A DNA stretch of 64,000 bases, from contig NZ_CP033043.1 in assembly GCF_003667825.1 (NCBI RefSeq), positions 373,001 through 437,000 on the forward strand, read 5' to 3'. Below are positions 8,072 to 16,799 of this stretch, piece after piece. The translations under genes and the position numbers were made by a program. The notes beneath the pieces were generated by a model. It ran no database searches. It worked only from the letters and a program-made list of their open reading frames with translations, and had not been told where the DNA came from. The stretch's first letter is position 1, and the number at the start of each line of letters is the position of its first letter. This DNA comes from Metabacillus litoralis. Its GTDB lineage: Bacteria; Bacillota; Bacilli; Bacillales; Bacillaceae.

Positions 8072-9460
8072 ATGAAGCGGTCATTATTAATTAAACCAAC
8101 CATGAATGAGCAATATCCAACTGTGAGTTATGGGAAGGGGATTTATCTATACGATAATACGGGAAAGCGATATATTGATGGATCCTCAGGTGCAGTTACA
8201 GCGAGCCTTGGTCACGGTGTAGAAGAAATTATTAAAAGCATGCAAAATCAAGCTAATAAAGTTTCATTTGTTTATCGTTCTCAATTTACTTCAGAGCCAG
8301 CTGAACGTCTGGCTGAGAAATTAAACAAACTTGTTGATGCTAATGAAGATTATTGGTCCTTTTTTGTAAATAGTGGATCAGAAGCAACGGAAACAGCGAT
8401 GAAGGTTGCAATCCAATATTGGCAGGAGCAAGGGAATTTTAAGAAGCAAAGAATTTTGTCGCGGTGGGTGAGCTACCATGGGATCACTCTTGGTGCGTTA
8501 TCTATGTCTGGACATGTCAATCGCAGGGAACGATTTGTTTCCTTATTAGAGGATTATCCCTCTGTTACAGCTCCTTATTGCTACAGATGTCCTTTTGATA
8601 AAACCTATCCTTCTTGTCAGTTAGTGTGTGCATCTGAAGTGGAAGCAGCAATAAAAAGAATCGGAGCTGATCATATTGCTGCTTTCATCGCTGAACCAAT
8701 TATTGGTGCAGCAGGAGGTGTTATTGTACCCCCGGACGGATATTATCAGAAAGTTAGAGAGATTTGTGATCGCTACAACATTTTATTTATAGCGGATGAA
8801 GTAATGACGGGAATCGGTCGAACTGGTAAAATGTTCGGCCTAGATCATTGGGGAGTAAAGGCTGATATTATTGCACTGGGAAAAGGAATGAGTGCGGGCT
8901 TTACCCCTATTGCTGCAACACTCGTAAGTGAAAAAGTGATGAAACCGATTCTAGATGGCTCAAACTCTATCATGAGTGGCCATACGTATAGTGCCAACCC
9001 TCAATCAGCAGCTAGTGCATTAGCGGTTTTAGATTATATTGAGAATCATAAGTTAGTAGATAAGGTAAAAGAACATGGCAAATACTTGCTGAAAAGACTT
9101 AGGGAAGAAACAGCCAACTTTGACATAATTGGTGATGTCCGTGGAAAAGGATTAATGATCGGGGTTGAGTTTGTTTCTGATAATAAAATAAAACAATCCT
9201 TTCAATGTAATGGTGCTGTTACAAACAAGATTGTAAAAAAAGCTAGAGAAAAAGGCTTATTAATCTATCCTTCCTCCGCAGGTCATGATGGGGTTGGTGG
9301 AGATGCGATTATCATTTCTCCTCCCTTTATTATCTTAAAAGATGAAATAGAGGAACTTGTTTCTATTTTTAAGGAAGTTGTTTCCGAAATACAGTCAGAG
9401 TTAAGACTAACAGGGGGAACAGACCATGAAGCAACCAATGCCAAAGAAGAGGATAAATAA
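8072..9460 (+). CDS. yodT: class III aminotransferase YodT
   Basis: A 462-residue PLP-dependent omega-aminotransferase. Class III features are visible: the NSGSEATETAMK cofactor-binding stretch near residue 101, FIADEVMTGIGRTG near 232, and the PLP lysine in ALGKGMSAGF near 270. A cysteine-rich insert (CYRCPFDKTYPSC, about 170) is typical of the YodT subgroup. In the proposed pathway it removes an amino group from (acetyl-)beta-lysine or a later intermediate. Its 3' end overlaps yodS by 35 bases, showing tight translational coupling. The substrate is inferred from the operon. Confidence 0.8.
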   Translation: MKRSLLIKPTMNEQYPTVSYGKGIYLYDNTGKRYIDGSSGAVTASLGHGVEEIIKSMQNQANKVSFVYRSQFTSEPAERLAEKLNKLVDANEDYWSFFVNSGSEATETAMKVAIQYWQEQGNFKKQRILSRWVSYHGITLGALSMSGHVNRRERFVSLLEDYPSVTAPYCYRCPFDKTYPSCQLVCASEVEAAIKRIGADHIAAFIAEPIIGAAGGVIVPPDGYYQKVREICDRYNILFIADEVMTGIGRTGKMFGLDHWGVKADIIALGKGMSAGFTPIAATLVSEKVMKPILDGSNSIMSGHTYSANPQSAASALAVLDYIENHKLVDKVKEHGKYLLKRLREETANFDIIGDVRGKGLMIGVEFVSDNKIKQSFQCNGAVTNKIVKKAREKGLLIYPSSAGHDGVGGDAIIISPPFIILKDEIEELVSIFKEVVSEIQSELRLTGGTDHEATNAKEEDK

Positions 9461-10130
9461 GGTTGGGAGTTTAGAAGAAGGTTTTTCCCGTATTATTGAT
9501 GGATGTTCACTTATGTTTGGAGGATTTGGAGGAGTAGGAAATCCACCTACTATTATAAATGGCATACTTCAAAAGGGAATAAAGGATTTAACACTCATAG
9601 GAAATGATGCCGGATTTCCTACAATAGGGATTGGCAAAGTGGTTAGTCAAGGAAGGGCGAAAAAAATGATCGTCTCCCATATTGGATCAAATCCGGTTGC
9701 AGGGCAGCTAATGATAGATGGCAAAATGGAAGTTGAATTTTGCCCTCAAGGAACATTGGCAGAACGAATTAGGGCAGGTGGAGTTGGTCTTGGAGGTATT
9801 CTCACTGATATCGGGATTGATAGCATGATTGAAGAAGGCAAACAAATGATCAAGATAAACGGCCAAGACTTTTTATTAGAAACAGCACTTACAGCAGATG
9901 TTTCAATCGTTTACGCCAAAAAAGCTGATACCTTTGGAAACCTTGTATATGAAACAAGTGCCCGCAATAACAACCCCCTAGTAGCAATGGCTGGTCGATA
10001 TACAATCGTCGAAGCTGAACAAATCGTCGAAACAGGAGAACTTGATCCAGAAGCCATCATCACACCAGGCGTATACGTAGACATCGTCGTCCAAAGCAAA
10101 GGGATTGATTGGAAATGGGCTTGGGAGTAG
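9426..10130 (+). CDS. yodS: CoA-transferase subunit A (YodS)
   Basis: A 234-residue alpha subunit of a 3-oxoacid CoA-transferase. The glycine-rich N-terminal signature FGGFGGVGNP (about 30-39) and GAEAVIVHAK-like interior residues (SIVYAKKADTFGN, about 160-172) are typical. The start ATG follows AGGGGG by 8 bases and overlaps yodT. With YodR it would transfer CoA to a 3-oxo acid from beta-lysine breakdown. The last about 45 codons use far more ATC/GTC codons than the rest of the gene, and a dispersed repeat begins right after the stop. Confidence 0.82.
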   Translation: MKQPMPKKRINKVGSLEEGFSRIIDGCSLMFGGFGGVGNPPTIINGILQKGIKDLTLIGNDAGFPTIGIGKVVSQGRAKKMIVSHIGSNPVAGQLMIDGKMEVEFCPQGTLAERIRAGGVGLGGILTDIGIDSMIEEGKQMIKINGQDFLLETALTADVSIVYAKKADTFGNLVYETSARNNNPLVAMAGRYTIVEAEQIVETGELDPEAIITPGVYVDIVVQSKGIDWKWAWE

Positions 10131-10195
10131 TGGGTGGTGCCTGTTCCGGGGAGACGTGGAAGTGGTGCCTGTCATTCCCCGAATTATGTCGAAAT
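10131..10195. repeat. dispersed GTGCCTGTCA-type intergenic repeat, copy A
   Basis: Contains two GTGGTGCCTGT blocks (10134 and 10162) and then CCCGAATTATGTCGAA. A second copy with the same CCCGAA-N-TATGTCGAA core and the inverse of the first block (GTGACAGGCAC) is at 13563-13593. It separates yodS and yodR and creates a false N-terminal extension of yodR. Confidence 0.65.
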
Positions 10196-10217
10196 TCCGA
10201 AAGGGGAGGTCAGAAAA

Positions 10218-10880
10218 GTGGCAGAATTAGATGCTAGAAATAGAATTGCCAAACGGGCAGCTAAGGAAATTGAAGAAGGCATGATTGTTAATTTAGGTAT
10301 TGGAATTCCTTCTCTTGTACCAAACCATTTACCTGAGAATCTACAAGTGATGTTTCAGGCCGAAAACGGAATCTTAGGAATGGGTGAGTCACCCAAAAAG
10401 GGAGAAGAAAATCCAACATTGTGCAATGCAGCAGGCTTTCCGGTGACGATTGTGCCGGGAGCATCTTATTTTGATAGTGCCACAGCTTTTGGAATGATTC
10501 GTTCAGGTTATTTAGACATGACCATTCTCGGTGGACTACAGGTAAGTGAAGAAGGTGATTTAGCAAACTGGATTGTTCCAGGTAAACGAGTACCTGGTAT
10601 TGGTGGGGCGATGGAGTTAGCAAAAAAAGCAAAAAAAGTCATTGTTTTAATGAATCATTGTGATAAAAAAGGGCAGTCCAAAATTGTTAAAACATGTACA
10701 CTTCCTTTAACCGCAAAAAGGTGTGTTAGCATGATTATTACAGAAATGGCAGTAATTGAAGTAACAAATGAGGGTTTACTGTTAAAAGAAGTGATGAAAC
10801 CATATTCAGTTGAAGAAGTTGTGAGTCTTACAAATGCTAAATTACAACTATCAGAAAATAGTAAGAACAGAACCTACTAA
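10218..10880 (+). CDS. yodR: CoA-transferase subunit B (YodR)
   Basis: A 220-residue beta subunit of a 3-oxoacid CoA-transferase, partner of YodS. The catalytic glutamate motif ENGILGMG lies near residue 48, and the N-terminal AKRAAKEIEEGMIVNLGIG is family-typical. The frame is open back to 10134, but that part is translated repeat DNA. The GTG at 10218 follows an AAAGGGGAGG site and gives the usual family length. The 87-base gap to yodS, filled by a repeat, is unusual because these subunit genes normally abut. Confidence 0.85.
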   Translation: MAELDARNRIAKRAAKEIEEGMIVNLGIGIPSLVPNHLPENLQVMFQAENGILGMGESPKKGEENPTLCNAAGFPVTIVPGASYFDSATAFGMIRSGYLDMTILGGLQVSEEGDLANWIVPGKRVPGIGGAMELAKKAKKVIVLMNHCDKKGQSKIVKTCTLPLTAKRCVSMIITEMAVIEVTNEGLLLKEVMKPYSVEEVVSLTNAKLQLSENSKNRTY

Positions 10881-10900
10881 AAAGAGATGGGGGATGAAGG

Positions 10901-12181
10901 GTGAACGGAGAACGAGAGATGCTTCGGGCACAAATTAACCAATGGCTAGCTAATAATCATGATCATGGAATAAAGCTATTACAAAATTTAGTTCAAGAAA
11001 ATAGCATACAGGGGAATGAGCGGAAAGCTCAAACAATTGTTATTGAAAAACTACGCAAAATTGGCTTAAAAGTGGATGCGTGGGAGCCTGAGGGGAAACA
11101 GCTAGTTGAACATCCTTATTTTGCTTCACCAAGAACTGAATTTAAAGGCAGTCTAAATGTTGTTGGTGTATTAAAGGGAACAGGTGAAGGTCGTTCTCTT
11201 ATACTAAATGGACATATTGATGTTGTGCCTGAGGGTGATGTAACACAGTGGGACCAGAATCCCTATAGCGGGAAGGTAATTGATGGGAAGCTTTATGGTC
11301 GTGGTGCAACAGATATGAAGGGGGGCAATGTTTCCCTTCTTTTGGCATTATCTGCTTTACGTGCACTTGGTATTCCGTTGAAAGGTGATGTTATTTTTCA
11401 AAGTGTAATAGAAGAAGAAAGTGGCGGCGCTGGCACACTAGCAGCGATATTAAGAGGTTACCAGGCAGATGCTGCTCTCATTCCTGAGCCGACAAATATG
11501 AAAATATTCCCGAAGCAGCAAGGATCAATGTGGTTTCGGTTAAAAGTTAAAGGTCTAGCTGCACACGGAGGAACACGGTATGAAGGAGTCAGTGCAATTG
11601 AAAAAACTATGATCGTGATTGAACATATTAAAAAACTTGAAAAAAGTAGAAATGAGCGTATTACAGATTCCCTCTACAATAATATCCCTATTCCTATCCC
11701 AATTAATATAGGAAAAATTGAAGGTGGAGATTGGCCATCCTCTGTCGCTGATCTTGTCAAACTAGAAGGAAGAGTAGGCATTTCTCCCGATGAAAAGATA
11801 GAGCAAGCTCAGAAAGAATTTGAACAATGGATTCAAGACCTAGAAAAAGTTGATCCGTGGTTTGCTAAATATCCAGTTTCTCTTGAATGGTTTGGAGCAA
11901 GATGGGTTCCGGGTTCAATTGATCTTAATCATCCGTTCATGTCTTCATTAACAAAAAGCTACTCAAAAGTTACAGGCGAGCAACCAGTTATCGAAGCATC
12001 TCCATGGGGAACAGATGGTGGCCTGCTAACTTCAGTTGGTTCAACTCCGACTATTGTGTTTGGGCCGGGCGTTACTGAAAAAGCTCACTACCCAAATGAA
12101 TACATTGAAATTGATAAAGTTTTTGAAGCCGCTGAAATTATTGCGCTAACAATTGTTGATTGGTGTGGAGTTGAACGGTAG
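10901..12181 (+). CDS. yodQ: M20-family deacylase/peptidase YodQ
   Basis: A 426-residue ArgE/DapE/ACY1-type metallohydrolase. Metal and catalytic motifs are visible: NGHIDVVPEG near residue 104, GRGATDMKGG near 134, and the EEESGG glutamates near 170. The dimerisation domain follows, with AAHGG near 222. In this pathway it may hydrolyse an N-acyl group, for example the acetyl group added by AblB. It starts at GTG 10901 with GGGGGA seven bases upstream. It is the last gene of the kam operon. Confidence 0.8.
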   Translation: MNGEREMLRAQINQWLANNHDHGIKLLQNLVQENSIQGNERKAQTIVIEKLRKIGLKVDAWEPEGKQLVEHPYFASPRTEFKGSLNVVGVLKGTGEGRSLILNGHIDVVPEGDVTQWDQNPYSGKVIDGKLYGRGATDMKGGNVSLLLALSALRALGIPLKGDVIFQSVIEEESGGAGTLAAILRGYQADAALIPEPTNMKIFPKQQGSMWFRLKVKGLAAHGGTRYEGVSAIEKTMIVIEHIKKLEKSRNERITDSLYNNIPIPIPINIGKIEGGDWPSSVADLVKLEGRVGISPDEKIEQAQKEFEQWIQDLEKVDPWFAKYPVSLEWFGARWVPGSIDLNHPFMSSLTKSYSKVTGEQPVIEASPWGTDGGLLTSVGSTPTIVFGPGVTEKAHYPNEYIEIDKVFEAAEIIALTIVDWCGVER

Positions 12182-12213
12182 AGTCGTTTTCATTTAGAAT
12201 ATTCACTTTACAA

Positions 12214-12249
12214 TACGCTAATCTCTTAAAATAGGTAGGGATTGGCGTA
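12214..12249 (+). terminator. candidate hairpin after yodQ
   Basis: A 10-bp stem with one G-U pair (TACGCTAATC/GATTGGCGTA) and a 16-base loop. The T run downstream is poor, so termination here is uncertain. Confidence 0.4.
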
Positions 12250-12436
12250 AAATACATATTTAAGAGCCAAAATTATATTTATAAGAGTTTATTAAAAATT
12301 CTAAATAGCGGAAATAAACAATCGCGAAATTAGGTGAATAATGAAAAAATGTGTATAATCAATTGTAGCAAGAATGATTCCGTACTAGATTACTATTTTA
12401 AAATGCTTTCGGAGTCAAAGAGAGGAAGGATACATT

Positions 12437-13555
12437 TTGAGTACTATTGTTTCTACTTTACCAAGATTTGATCATGTAGGAAGTTTTCTACGACCACAGC
12501 GTATAAAAGAAGCACGTAAACAGTATGCTGAAGGAAGTATAACATCTGAAGAATTAACGAATATAGAAAATGAAGAAATTACAAAGTTAGTAACTAAGCA
12601 AAAAGAAGTAGGCCTAAAAACAATTACTGATGGAGAATTTAGACGCGGCTGGTGGCACTTTGATTACTTAGCAGGATTAGAGGGTATTGAGGTTGTTGAA
12701 ACAGAGCGTGGTGTACCATTCCATGATGTGGAAACTTCTGCTTTCAATATTCAGATTAATGGCAAAATTAAATTTAATAATCACTATATGCTTGAGCATT
12801 TCCGTTTTTTAAACGAAGTAGTTGGTAACGAAGGTCATATTGCAAAAATGATTATTCCAAGTCCAAATATGATTTTCTTTAGAGAAGGAATTGGCAGTGA
12901 TTTTGAAAAACAATTTTATAGTAGTTTAGAAGAAATTTATGTAGATCTCATTCAAGCATACAAAGACGCAGTAATTGCATTTTATGATGAAGGCTGCCGT
13001 TACTTACAGCTTGATGACACGGCTTGGGCATTATTTTTTGATGAGAGCAGTCGTAACCTTGTAAGAGCTTTTGGGTCTGATCCAGACGAACTGATCCATC
13101 AGTTTAAGCATGCAGTAAATGAAGTTACTTCTGTTAAGCCAGATGATATGGTTATGACAATGCATATTTGTCGTGGAAACTACAAATCATCCTATGCTTC
13201 TTCTGGAAGCTATGATGGTGCATCAGAAATTATTTTTGGACAACTTAACCTTGATGGTCTATTCCTAGAGTTTGATGATAGTCGTTCAGGTGGTTTTGAG
13301 CCACTTCGCCACATTAAGAGAAGTGACCTTCACGTAGTGTTGGGTCTAATCACAACAAAAACACCCTCACTTGAGGATGCCGATGCTATTAAAGCTCGAA
13401 TTAACGAAGCGGCACAATACGTATCTTTAGATCAGTTACACTTAAGTCCACAATGTGGATTCGCATCCACAGAAGAAGGTAACTTACTAACTGAAGAAGA
13501 GCAATGGGCGAAGGTTCGCCACGTTATTGACATTGCGAATAGTGCTTGGAAGTAG
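12437..13555 (+). CDS. MetE C-terminal-domain methyltransferase (YxjG/YxjH type)
   Basis: A 372-residue cobalamin-independent methionine synthase-family protein that has only the catalytic C-terminal TIM barrel. DGEFRRGWW (about residue 64) and the zinc ligands in MTMHICRGN (about 238) and LSPQCGFAS (about 340) are visible. It is expected to methylate homocysteine or a related thiol; B. subtilis has two such proteins, YxjG and YxjH. The start is TTG, six bases after AGGAAGGA. I saw no S-box or T-box leader in the 255 bases upstream. A TATAAT element is at 12354-12359. The gene appears monocistronic. Confidence 0.8.
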   Translation: MSTIVSTLPRFDHVGSFLRPQRIKEARKQYAEGSITSEELTNIENEEITKLVTKQKEVGLKTITDGEFRRGWWHFDYLAGLEGIEVVETERGVPFHDVETSAFNIQINGKIKFNNHYMLEHFRFLNEVVGNEGHIAKMIIPSPNMIFFREGIGSDFEKQFYSSLEEIYVDLIQAYKDAVIAFYDEGCRYLQLDDTAWALFFDESSRNLVRAFGSDPDELIHQFKHAVNEVTSVKPDDMVMTMHICRGNYKSSYASSGSYDGASEIIFGQLNLDGLFLEFDDSRSGGFEPLRHIKRSDLHVVLGLITTKTPSLEDADAIKARINEAAQYVSLDQLHLSPQCGFASTEEGNLLTEEEQWAKVRHVIDIANSAWK

Positions 13556-13562
13556 TCTGACA

Positions 13563-13593
13563 AGTGACAGGCACGACCCGAAGTATGTCGAAT
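13563..13593. repeat. dispersed repeat, copy B
   Basis: AGTGACAGGCAC followed by CCCGAAGTATGTCGAA shares the core of copy A at 10131-10195, with the first block inverted. It lies between the methyltransferase stop and its terminator. Confidence 0.6.
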
Positions 13594-13594
13594 G

Positions 13595-13630
13595 AAAGAG
13601 GCTGTACCAAATTGGTAAGGCCTCTTTTGC
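13595..13630 (+). terminator. terminator after the MetE-type gene
   Basis: AAAGAGGC pairs with GCCTCTTT, and a second inner stem (TACCAA/TTGGTA) extends it. T residues follow. It ends just before the convergent DUF421 gene. Confidence 0.75.
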
Positions 13631-13633
13631 TTG

Positions 13634-14338
13634 TTAATGTATCAAATCATTTTTTGTATCAATATAGAGGCTTCCGTCTTTCTGAACTTGAGCATAAAAT
13701 ACGTCTGATATCGATTCAATTCCGGATTGTTGTAATTGCTGTTCAAGCCATTCTTGATTTAGGTTTAATTTTTGTAGGTTTGTTGAGATTACTCTTCCGT
13801 CATTTATTACCTCAGTAGCTATTGGAAAATAAACGGGTTTTGTAGATTGAATATTCATATCCGCTTTCGTTAACGGTTGTTGGGCTTCTTTCTTCATAAC
13901 GGATAACTTACCATCCGTTTCGAAAATAGCATAATCAACATCAAGCACAGAAAATACATTTTTTTGTCTAAGCAAGGCATTTAATGCATTAACATCTAGG
14001 CGAACTTTACGAAGTTCATCCTCCATAATTTTCCCGTTTTTAATCAAAATTCGCGGCTGTCCCTCAATGACTGTACGTACTCTCTTCGATTTGATATCGA
14101 TATAACCAAGAGCAATTGTGAATAGACTCCATCCAACCAATGCTATAATGCCGTTTCTAATTGAAACTGTTGAATTGATTACTAATGAAGCCCCAATCGT
14201 ACCGATCGCAATTCCAGAAACAAAATTGAAAAAAGTCATTTGAGAGATTTCTTTTCGTCCCATTATTCTCGTTAAAACTAATAGCGTAGTAAAGGCAATA
14301 GCGATTCTTGATATTAATTCTATAATCGACATATTCAT
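13634..14338 (-). CDS. DUF421 (YetF-type) membrane protein
   Basis: A 234-residue protein. Three hydrophobic segments (about 5-80) are followed by the cytoplasmic YetF-like domain with IEGQPRILIKNGKI (about 92-105) and the conserved LRxxNVFSVxDVxYAIFE pattern near 125-140. The family has several paralogues in Bacillus, some linked to spores; the biochemical function is not established. The ATG is preceded by a weak AGGAG site. It is transcribed alone and converges on the terminator of the methyltransferase gene. Confidence 0.85.
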   Translation of the reverse strand: MNMSIIELISRIAIAFTTLLVLTRIMGRKEISQMTFFNFVSGIAIGTIGASLVINSTVSIRNGIIALVGWSLFTIALGYIDIKSKRVRTVIEGQPRILIKNGKIMEDELRKVRLDVNALNALLRQKNVFSVLDVDYAIFETDGKLSVMKKEAQQPLTKADMNIQSTKPVYFPIATEVINDGRVISTNLQKLNLNQEWLEQQLQQSGIESISDVFYAQVQKDGSLYIDTKNDLIH

Positions 14339-14515
14339 TCTCCTAAATGAAATTTATATATTATTAATCTTTTTCCTTTTAGCTTAAATTATGTATTTTA
14401 TTTCACACCACAAAAACAAATAAAAAAACTCGTCATCAAATTGTAATAAATTACCTTTGTGAACTCCCGTTTCTTCCTATTTTTTCTTATATAATAAAAG
14501 AAAGGAGGTATTAAT

Positions 14516-15577
14516 ATGCATTCAATATCAAAGAAAAACCTGATTAGTTTTTTTATTCTGCTTTCATTAATTATCACAACCAACACAATGCTGTATCGTG
14601 TGGAATTTGTGAAACCGCTCCCAAATGAGGTTGCGTTAGGTTCTTTGTTTGATTTTATTATTGTGGTCCCTTTATTGACCTATTTTTTTATCATAAGAAA
14701 ACGCTACTCTTTAAAATATTTACTTCCTGTTGCATTAGCAGGCTATGGAATTGCTTATCTCGTTGTACCGAACGGACTACTTTCTTCCTATTCTTTTGTT
14801 AAATATCTGCTTTTTGCGGGGGAAGCTGCGTTACTATTACTAGAGCTTTATATTGTTTATAAATTAATAACAAAAATACCTGCTATCTTAAAAAGAGTAA
14901 AAACACATCAAGCGGAAATTCCTACTCTGCAATATCGAATAGAACAGTCTATTTATCATGAGTTAAAGCCTTCACGATTCTTAAACATCATCGTATCTGA
15001 GCTTTCTATGTTTTATTTTAGTCTTTGCACTTGGAGAAAAAAGTCACTAACAATAAGTAATAATCAAGAAATGTTTACGTACCACAAAAAATCAAGCTCT
15101 ATGGCATTAAATATCATGCTAATTCACGCCTTGATCCTCGAATCTGTAGGGTTTCATTTTCTGCTACATTCTTGGAATGAGGTTGTGGCTATCATCTCAC
15201 TCGTTTTGAATGTGTATACCCTTTTCTTTTTATTAGCTGAAATTCAAGCAATTCGTCTAACGCCTTTTATAATCACTGACCGGCTTGTGTCTTTACAGGT
15301 TGGATTAGGAAAGCAGCTAATCGTACCTTTAGAGGAAATAAAAAGCATACATTATTATGATGGTCCCGAAAAATTGTCCAAAGATGAGAGTAAAAAGGTA
15401 TTTGATGCAGTACTAGCTGATTTTATGAAAGAAAAGCCAATATTTGAAATCGAATTTACTTGTGAGCAGGAAGCAAAATTCATGTATGGCTTTAAGAGAA
15501 AAGTAAAGAAAGTACATCTCTCACCGGATGAACCAGAGAGATTTTATCAAACGTTAATAAGTAAGATAGAGGATTAA
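14516..15577 (+). CDS. multi-pass membrane protein of unknown function
   Basis: A 353-residue protein with about seven hydrophobic segments in the first 245 residues. A soluble C-terminal domain (about 250-353) follows and reads like a PH-type fold (LVSLQVGLGKQLIVPLEEIKSI), with a final acidic/aromatic tail. Similar Bacillus proteins are often labelled beta-carotene monooxygenase; I see no metal-ligand histidine set to justify that. AGAAAGGAGG lies just before the ATG. It stands alone between the DUF421 and exonuclease genes. Confidence 0.65.
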   Translation: MHSISKKNLISFFILLSLIITTNTMLYRVEFVKPLPNEVALGSLFDFIIVVPLLTYFFIIRKRYSLKYLLPVALAGYGIAYLVVPNGLLSSYSFVKYLLFAGEAALLLLELYIVYKLITKIPAILKRVKTHQAEIPTLQYRIEQSIYHELKPSRFLNIIVSELSMFYFSLCTWRKKSLTISNNQEMFTYHKKSSSMALNIMLIHALILESVGFHFLLHSWNEVVAIISLVLNVYTLFFLLAEIQAIRLTPFIITDRLVSLQVGLGKQLIVPLEEIKSIHYYDGPEKLSKDESKKVFDAVLADFMKEKPIFEIEFTCEQEAKFMYGFKRKVKKVHLSPDEPERFYQTLISKIED

Positions 15578-15630
15578 TTAAACCGTAGATATACTTGTTC
15601 AGTTAGAAGTTAATAATAAATACGACACTA

Positions 15631-15659
15631 AAAAAACCCCACTATTATAAGTGGAGTTT
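15631..15659 (-). terminator. terminator of the exonuclease gene, possibly bidirectional
   Basis: AAACCCCACT pairs with AGTGGAGTTT with one mismatch and a 6-base loop. On the minus strand it is followed by seven T residues. It overlaps the stop region of the minus-strand gene. Confidence 0.8.
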
Positions 15660-16596
15660 AAGTGTTTGTTGAGATTAATTGCTTTAATGGGTTAAGCATA
15701 TATTCATGAAATATAACAACTCTCGATGAATGTGCAAAATGTTCCTCAAAGGTGAATAGGAAATCTTGATAAAACGAAAGAAAGCTCTCAGCATTACATA
15801 CATTTTGTGTAGTAAATATTCCAGATCGATTTATACATACATTTTCATATTTTAGAGAAAGTCTCTTTATTGGCTTTAAGAGCTTTTTAACATCACGTAT
15901 CCGGTATATTTCGCGTAATTGTTCTAGAATTTCTTTTGCATCTTGTTGCAGCTGTTTAGAAAGCTTTAGGTTTATCATCCTAATGTCTTTAGGTGATTCT
16001 TCTTCAAAGATAAATTGTTTTAGCATAATCATGTCAGACTTAATTGGTTCACACAAATAGCTTTGGTAGATACGAAGTGTATTGTAAGCATCATACATAG
16101 GGTTGTGCTTATCACCTAGAAACTCTAATCCGTACAGAGCTAATCCATCCTCAACCGATATATTATTCTTAGAAACTCTTTTTTTGAAAGTATCTTGAAA
16201 GTCTGTATATCGTGTTTCGATTTTTCTAATTGTCCGTTCTGGGATGCTATGTTTTAATGAATCGATTTTTAAACGTGATAAATCACTTGGAGACCAGGAA
16301 AAATATTGAGACTTCTTTAACCCACCAACCCATTCAAGAAAATCAGCAAAAACGTCTTTAAAATCGCTAGCTTTTTCTAAATCAGAATCATCAATACCCG
16401 TTAACGTTTTGCAGAAGTCAGTTAATGGGTTTCTATTTTCTGGTCTAATAAATCGATCAAAATATGAAATTTCTTCTGAATCTAACTCATATTTTACCGC
16501 GCCCAAACGAATGGCTTCCATCTTCTCAAAAGCCATCCCTTGATCAGAGCATAACATCTCGAAATCAAAGAAAATATATTGTTTTATGTCCGCCAT
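15658..16596 (-). CDS. DEDDh 3'-5' exonuclease-like protein
   Basis: A 312-residue protein. The N-terminal about 195 residues form a DEDD exonuclease domain: FDFEM at 9-13 supplies the first acidic pair, LTGI near 65 the second block, and GDKHNPMYDAYNT near 180 the final His and Asp. It resembles the KapD/ERI-1 type of RNase-H-fold exonucleases. The about 115-residue C-terminal part is unassigned. An AAGGGGGGAA site precedes the ATG. Substrate (RNA or DNA) cannot be told from sequence. Confidence 0.72.
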   Translation of the reverse strand: MADIKQYIFFDFEMLCSDQGMAFEKMEAIRLGAVKYELDSEEISYFDRFIRPENRNPLTDFCKTLTGIDDSDLEKASDFKDVFADFLEWVGGLKKSQYFSWSPSDLSRLKIDSLKHSIPERTIRKIETRYTDFQDTFKKRVSKNNISVEDGLALYGLEFLGDKHNPMYDAYNTLRIYQSYLCEPIKSDMIMLKQFIFEEESPKDIRMINLKLSKQLQQDAKEILEQLREIYRIRDVKKLLKPIKRLSLKYENVCINRSGIFTTQNVCNAESFLSFYQDFLFTFEEHFAHSSRVVIFHEYMLNPLKQLISTNT

Positions 16597-16799
16597 TCAT
16601 TTCCCCCCTTTAACAGGTAATTATATTGGGGAAAGTTAAAAATGAAAAGATCCAATAAGTGTAAAATGAAGATTTTAAATACTTTTAATAGATGAAATAT
16701 GTCATGATTGTAAAAAATAGACAATTTAATAGGAACTTTTATGAAGATCAACCGTAATAATTTATAGCATTACTTTCTAATACTAGAAGGGAGAATGAC

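Noticed and set aside
8072..9460. Ornithine or GABA aminotransferase call for the kam-operon aminotransferase
   Set aside because: The cysteine-rich insert and the operon context fit YodT better; the ornithine enzyme is the separate gene at 49128.
10134..10217. N-terminal extension of YodR
   Set aside because: The extra codons are translated repeat DNA; a better ribosome site and the normal family start are at GTG 10218.
12182..12436. S-box or T-box riboswitch before the methionine-synthase-like gene
   Set aside because: I could not find the conserved cores or a terminator/antiterminator pair; only a hairpin belonging to the previous gene and a TATAAT element are visible.
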